NCBI GenBank assembly: GCA_964498255.1
Contig: CAZCGW010000006.1
Coordinates: 37,628 to 101,627, forward strand
Length of the DNA stretch: 64,000 bases
Origin: Fluviibacter sp964498255
GTDB lineage: Bacteria; Pseudomonadota; Gammaproteobacteria; Burkholderiales; Rhodocyclaceae
Reading direction: 5' to 3'
Positions 62,544 through 64,000 of this stretch are shown here, piece after piece. Under the pieces are notes generated by a model. The model did no database searches, was not told the origin of the DNA, and saw only the letters and a program-made list of their open reading frames with translations. Positions within the stretch are counted from its first letter, which is position 1; each line of letters starts with the position of its first letter. The position numbers were made by a program, and so were the translations under genes.

Positions 62544-63842
62544 TTAACTTACTTCGGTTACTGGGCGAATATTAAACCGCCGCCTTTTCCAGGCCATAAC
62601 CGTCCGCTTAAAGTTCGCTAGAGATGCTGTGTAATAAATGCACTTGAAGATAAAAATCGACTTCCAGATAGGCGTCTTTCCGAAAATATCACCAGCCAAC
62701 ACAGAAAGAATGGCCTCCTTAATACGGAAGACATTTCTCGGGTTCATAAACAAATCGCGCAGCGTTGGATTTGTAACGCGGTAAATAAACCAAGAAAACT
62801 CTTTCGGGCCATGCTTCATGGCCTTATCAAACTTAGCCAATGCCTTTGCAGCCATGGCTGGATTGCTAAGGCAGGTATCAATAGCCTCTGCCCCAACCAC
62901 GCCGCTATTCATGGCCAACAAAACGCCAGAAGAGAAAACCGGATCTATAAATGCATAGGCGTCACCCAGCATTACATAGTTAGCACCATGACACTGCTCG
63001 GACACATATGAAAAGTTTCCAGTGGCCTCTGCGTCAGAAACCATCGTCGATTCAACCATCTTTGCTTGCAGCAACGGGCACATCGCAATGCCATCCTTCA
63101 GAAATTGCTCAAGCGTTCGTGGCCCCTTGGTTTTCATGAAATAAGGCCAGGTCACCATGCCAATGCTCGTCGTGCCATCTGCCAATGGGATAAACCAGAA
63201 CCAGCCATGTTCAAACCAGAATATGGCGATATTGCCCTCGTCCGCCCCGTCATTTCTCATTACACCCGTAAAGTGGGCATAAACTGCTGAACTGTTGTGC
63301 TTAGGGTTCTTATGCTTAATCTGCAACTTATTGGCAAGTAACGTATCTCGACCAGAAGCATCAACTACAAACTTGGCTTGCCATGTCTCTCGAAGCCCAT
63401 CTGCATGCTCAGCCTCGACCTCAGACATTCCACCAACCTTCAGGTTAACTGCTTTTACCCTGCAGTCTTCAATCACCTTAACGCCTTTAGCTTCAGCATT
63501 ACGGATCAGAATTTCATCAAACTCTGATCGACGCACCTGAAATGCGCTCGGCATAGATTTGTCCCAAGCATCTGCAAAGTAAAAGCGTTGTTGATGGTCG
63601 TGCCATGGCGAATTGAATTCTGCCGCATTCTTAACCATGCCGACTTTGGCTACTTGCTCAGTCACACCCAGTAAATCAAAGATCGGCATATTTGCCGGCA
63701 AGAGTGACTCACCAATGTGAAAGCGCGGGTGACGCGACTTTTCAATCAGCGTTACTTTATAGCCCTTTTGGGCAAGCAAAGGGGCAACGGTAGAGCCTGC
63801 CGGCCCACCGCCTATCACCAAGACATCACAAATGTTTTCCAA
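62544..63842 (-). CDS. Flavin-dependent halogenase-like monooxygenase of the APE cluster
   Basis: 432 residues of the FAD-dependent halogenase family: FAD motif VIGGGPAGSTVAPLLA, FHIGESLLPANMP, Lys71 in MVKNAAEF (the place of the catalytic Lys in phenol/pyrrole halogenases) and the diagnostic WxWxIP motif as WFWFIP (214-219). MLGDAYAFIDPVFSSGV is the second FAD motif. Xanthomonadins carry halogen atoms and have such a gene, so ring chlorination or bromination of the aryl polyene is likely. It is the first gene of the minus-strand operon. A hydroxylase role is the alternative. Confidence 0.87.
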   Translation of the reverse strand: MENICDVLVIGGGPAGSTVAPLLAQKGYKVTLIEKSRHPRFHIGESLLPANMPIFDLLGVTEQVAKVGMVKNAAEFNSPWHDHQQRFYFADAWDKSMPSAFQVRRSEFDEILIRNAEAKGVKVIEDCRVKAVNLKVGGMSEVEAEHADGLRETWQAKFVVDASGRDTLLANKLQIKHKNPKHNSSAVYAHFTGVMRNDGADEGNIAIFWFEHGWFWFIPLADGTTSIGMVTWPYFMKTKGPRTLEQFLKDGIAMCPLLQAKMVESTMVSDAEATGNFSYVSEQCHGANYVMLGDAYAFIDPVFSSGVLLAMNSGVVGAEAIDTCLSNPAMAAKALAKFDKAMKHGPKEFSWFIYRVTNPTLRDLFMNPRNVFRIKEAILSVLAGDIFGKTPIWKSIFIFKCIYYTASLANFKRTVMAWKRRRFNIRPVTEVS

Positions 63843-64000
63843 AGTATTAGTCCTGAAGTGAAATAATCACAAACCATAATTAAATTTGAGTCAATTAGCT
63901 AGCACTCTAGCTTTCTGAAATTCATACTCTTCAGTAGTAATTAACCGGCGGTTTCAAGTCTGAAGTGCAACGGTTAAAAGTCTAATGGATAACGGCAGAT
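63843..64000. other. Right-edge intergenic DNA, possible insertion-sequence end
   Basis: No gene is seen in these 158 bases. They hold the upstream region of the halogenase operon, A+T-rich. On the minus strand GTTGCACTTCAGACTTGAAA (63974-63955) followed by CCGCCGG resembles the kind of terminal sequence I associate with IS30-type elements, but no transposase is visible and the match is from memory. Confidence 0.2.

Larger units (their letters stand above)
45850..63842. other. Aryl polyene (xanthomonadin-type) biosynthetic gene cluster
   Basis: Two convergent operons (plus 45850-60025, minus 63842-60041) contain the full set of type II polyketide enzymes for aryl polyenes: two ACPs, ketosynthases with a Cys-less partner, two dehydratase subunits, ketoreductase, aryl AMP ligase, acyltransferases, LolA-like and MMPL export proteins. 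They also carry a chorismatase and a halogenase, as in the Xanthomonas pigment cluster. Phosphopantetheinyl transferase and thioesterase genes are not seen inside. Almost every junction overlaps or is under 20 bases. Confidence 0.9.

Noticed and set aside
1..64000. CRISPR arrays, tRNA or rRNA genes, complete prophage or insertion sequences
   Set aside because: No regularly spaced repeats, no cloverleaf or rRNA sequence, and no transposase, integrase or phage structural genes were recognised.

Overview
The window is chromosomal DNA of a Gram-negative bacterium, most likely a betaproteobacterium. Supporting signs are a DUF2863 gene in front of a bioA-F-H-C-D block, the alaA-hom...thrC arrangement, outer-membrane and lipid A functions (arn operon, TolC-type factor, LolA-like protein) and a long PurL. 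I cannot name genus or species from sequence alone. About 95% of the bases are coding. No rRNA, tRNA, CRISPR array or complete insertion sequence was seen.

Layout. 1-7.3 kb: acs (cut by the left edge, minus strand) and class I fumarase, divergent around a 326-bp spacer with a perfect FNR-type box; then murI, an orphan outer-membrane-like protein, a potassium-channel-like protein and prpE. 7.3-10.1 kb: transaldolase, a cysteine-cluster protein, an orphan PIN-domain protein and yaaA, packed with overlapping ends. 10.1-17.9 kb: a tightly coupled run DUF2863-bioA-bioF-bioH-bioC-bioD-yciB-yciI (no bioB), then a periplasmic parvulin. 17.9-24.8 kb: purL on the minus strand, then nnr-nadC-gcvH. 24.8-34.8 kb (mostly minus strand): alaA-hom, an inserted 1.6-kb piece with two metal-ligand-rich membrane/secreted proteins and a DUF3820 gene, thrC, and a four-gene efflux operon whose FUSC pump is encoded as two half-size genes. 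35-42.6 kb: an Mth938-like gene and an L-Ara4N lipid A modification operon (arnT, one arnE/F-type flippase subunit, arnB, arnC, arnA as two genes, arnD). 42.6-45.8 kb: prxQ/bcp, PIN-PhoH ATPase and a transglutaminase-like protein.

45.8-63.8 kb is the most distinctive region, an aryl polyene (APE) pigment cluster of xanthomonadin type. A plus-strand run of 17 genes with short or overlapping junctions carries two acyl carrier proteins, two ketosynthases and a ketosynthase-like partner without the active-site Cys, two hotdog dehydratase subunits, a ketoreductase, an aryl-acid AMP ligase, an LpxL-like acyltransferase, a LolA-like protein and an MMPL exporter. Unexpectedly it also contains a small secreted Cys-containing protein, a CPA2 antiporter, a NodB deacetylase and a PAP2 phosphatase. 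A convergent minus-strand operon adds a flavin-dependent halogenase, a chorismatase (XanB2 type, hydroxybenzoate from chorismate), a PlsC-type acyltransferase and a GT2 glycosyltransferase. Together they suggest synthesis of a hydroxybenzoate starter, its activation onto ACP, polyene extension, possible ring halogenation, and attachment to an envelope glycolipid or phospholipid. The region looks more A+T-rich than the arn region before it, suggesting separate origin; this was judged by eye, not computed.
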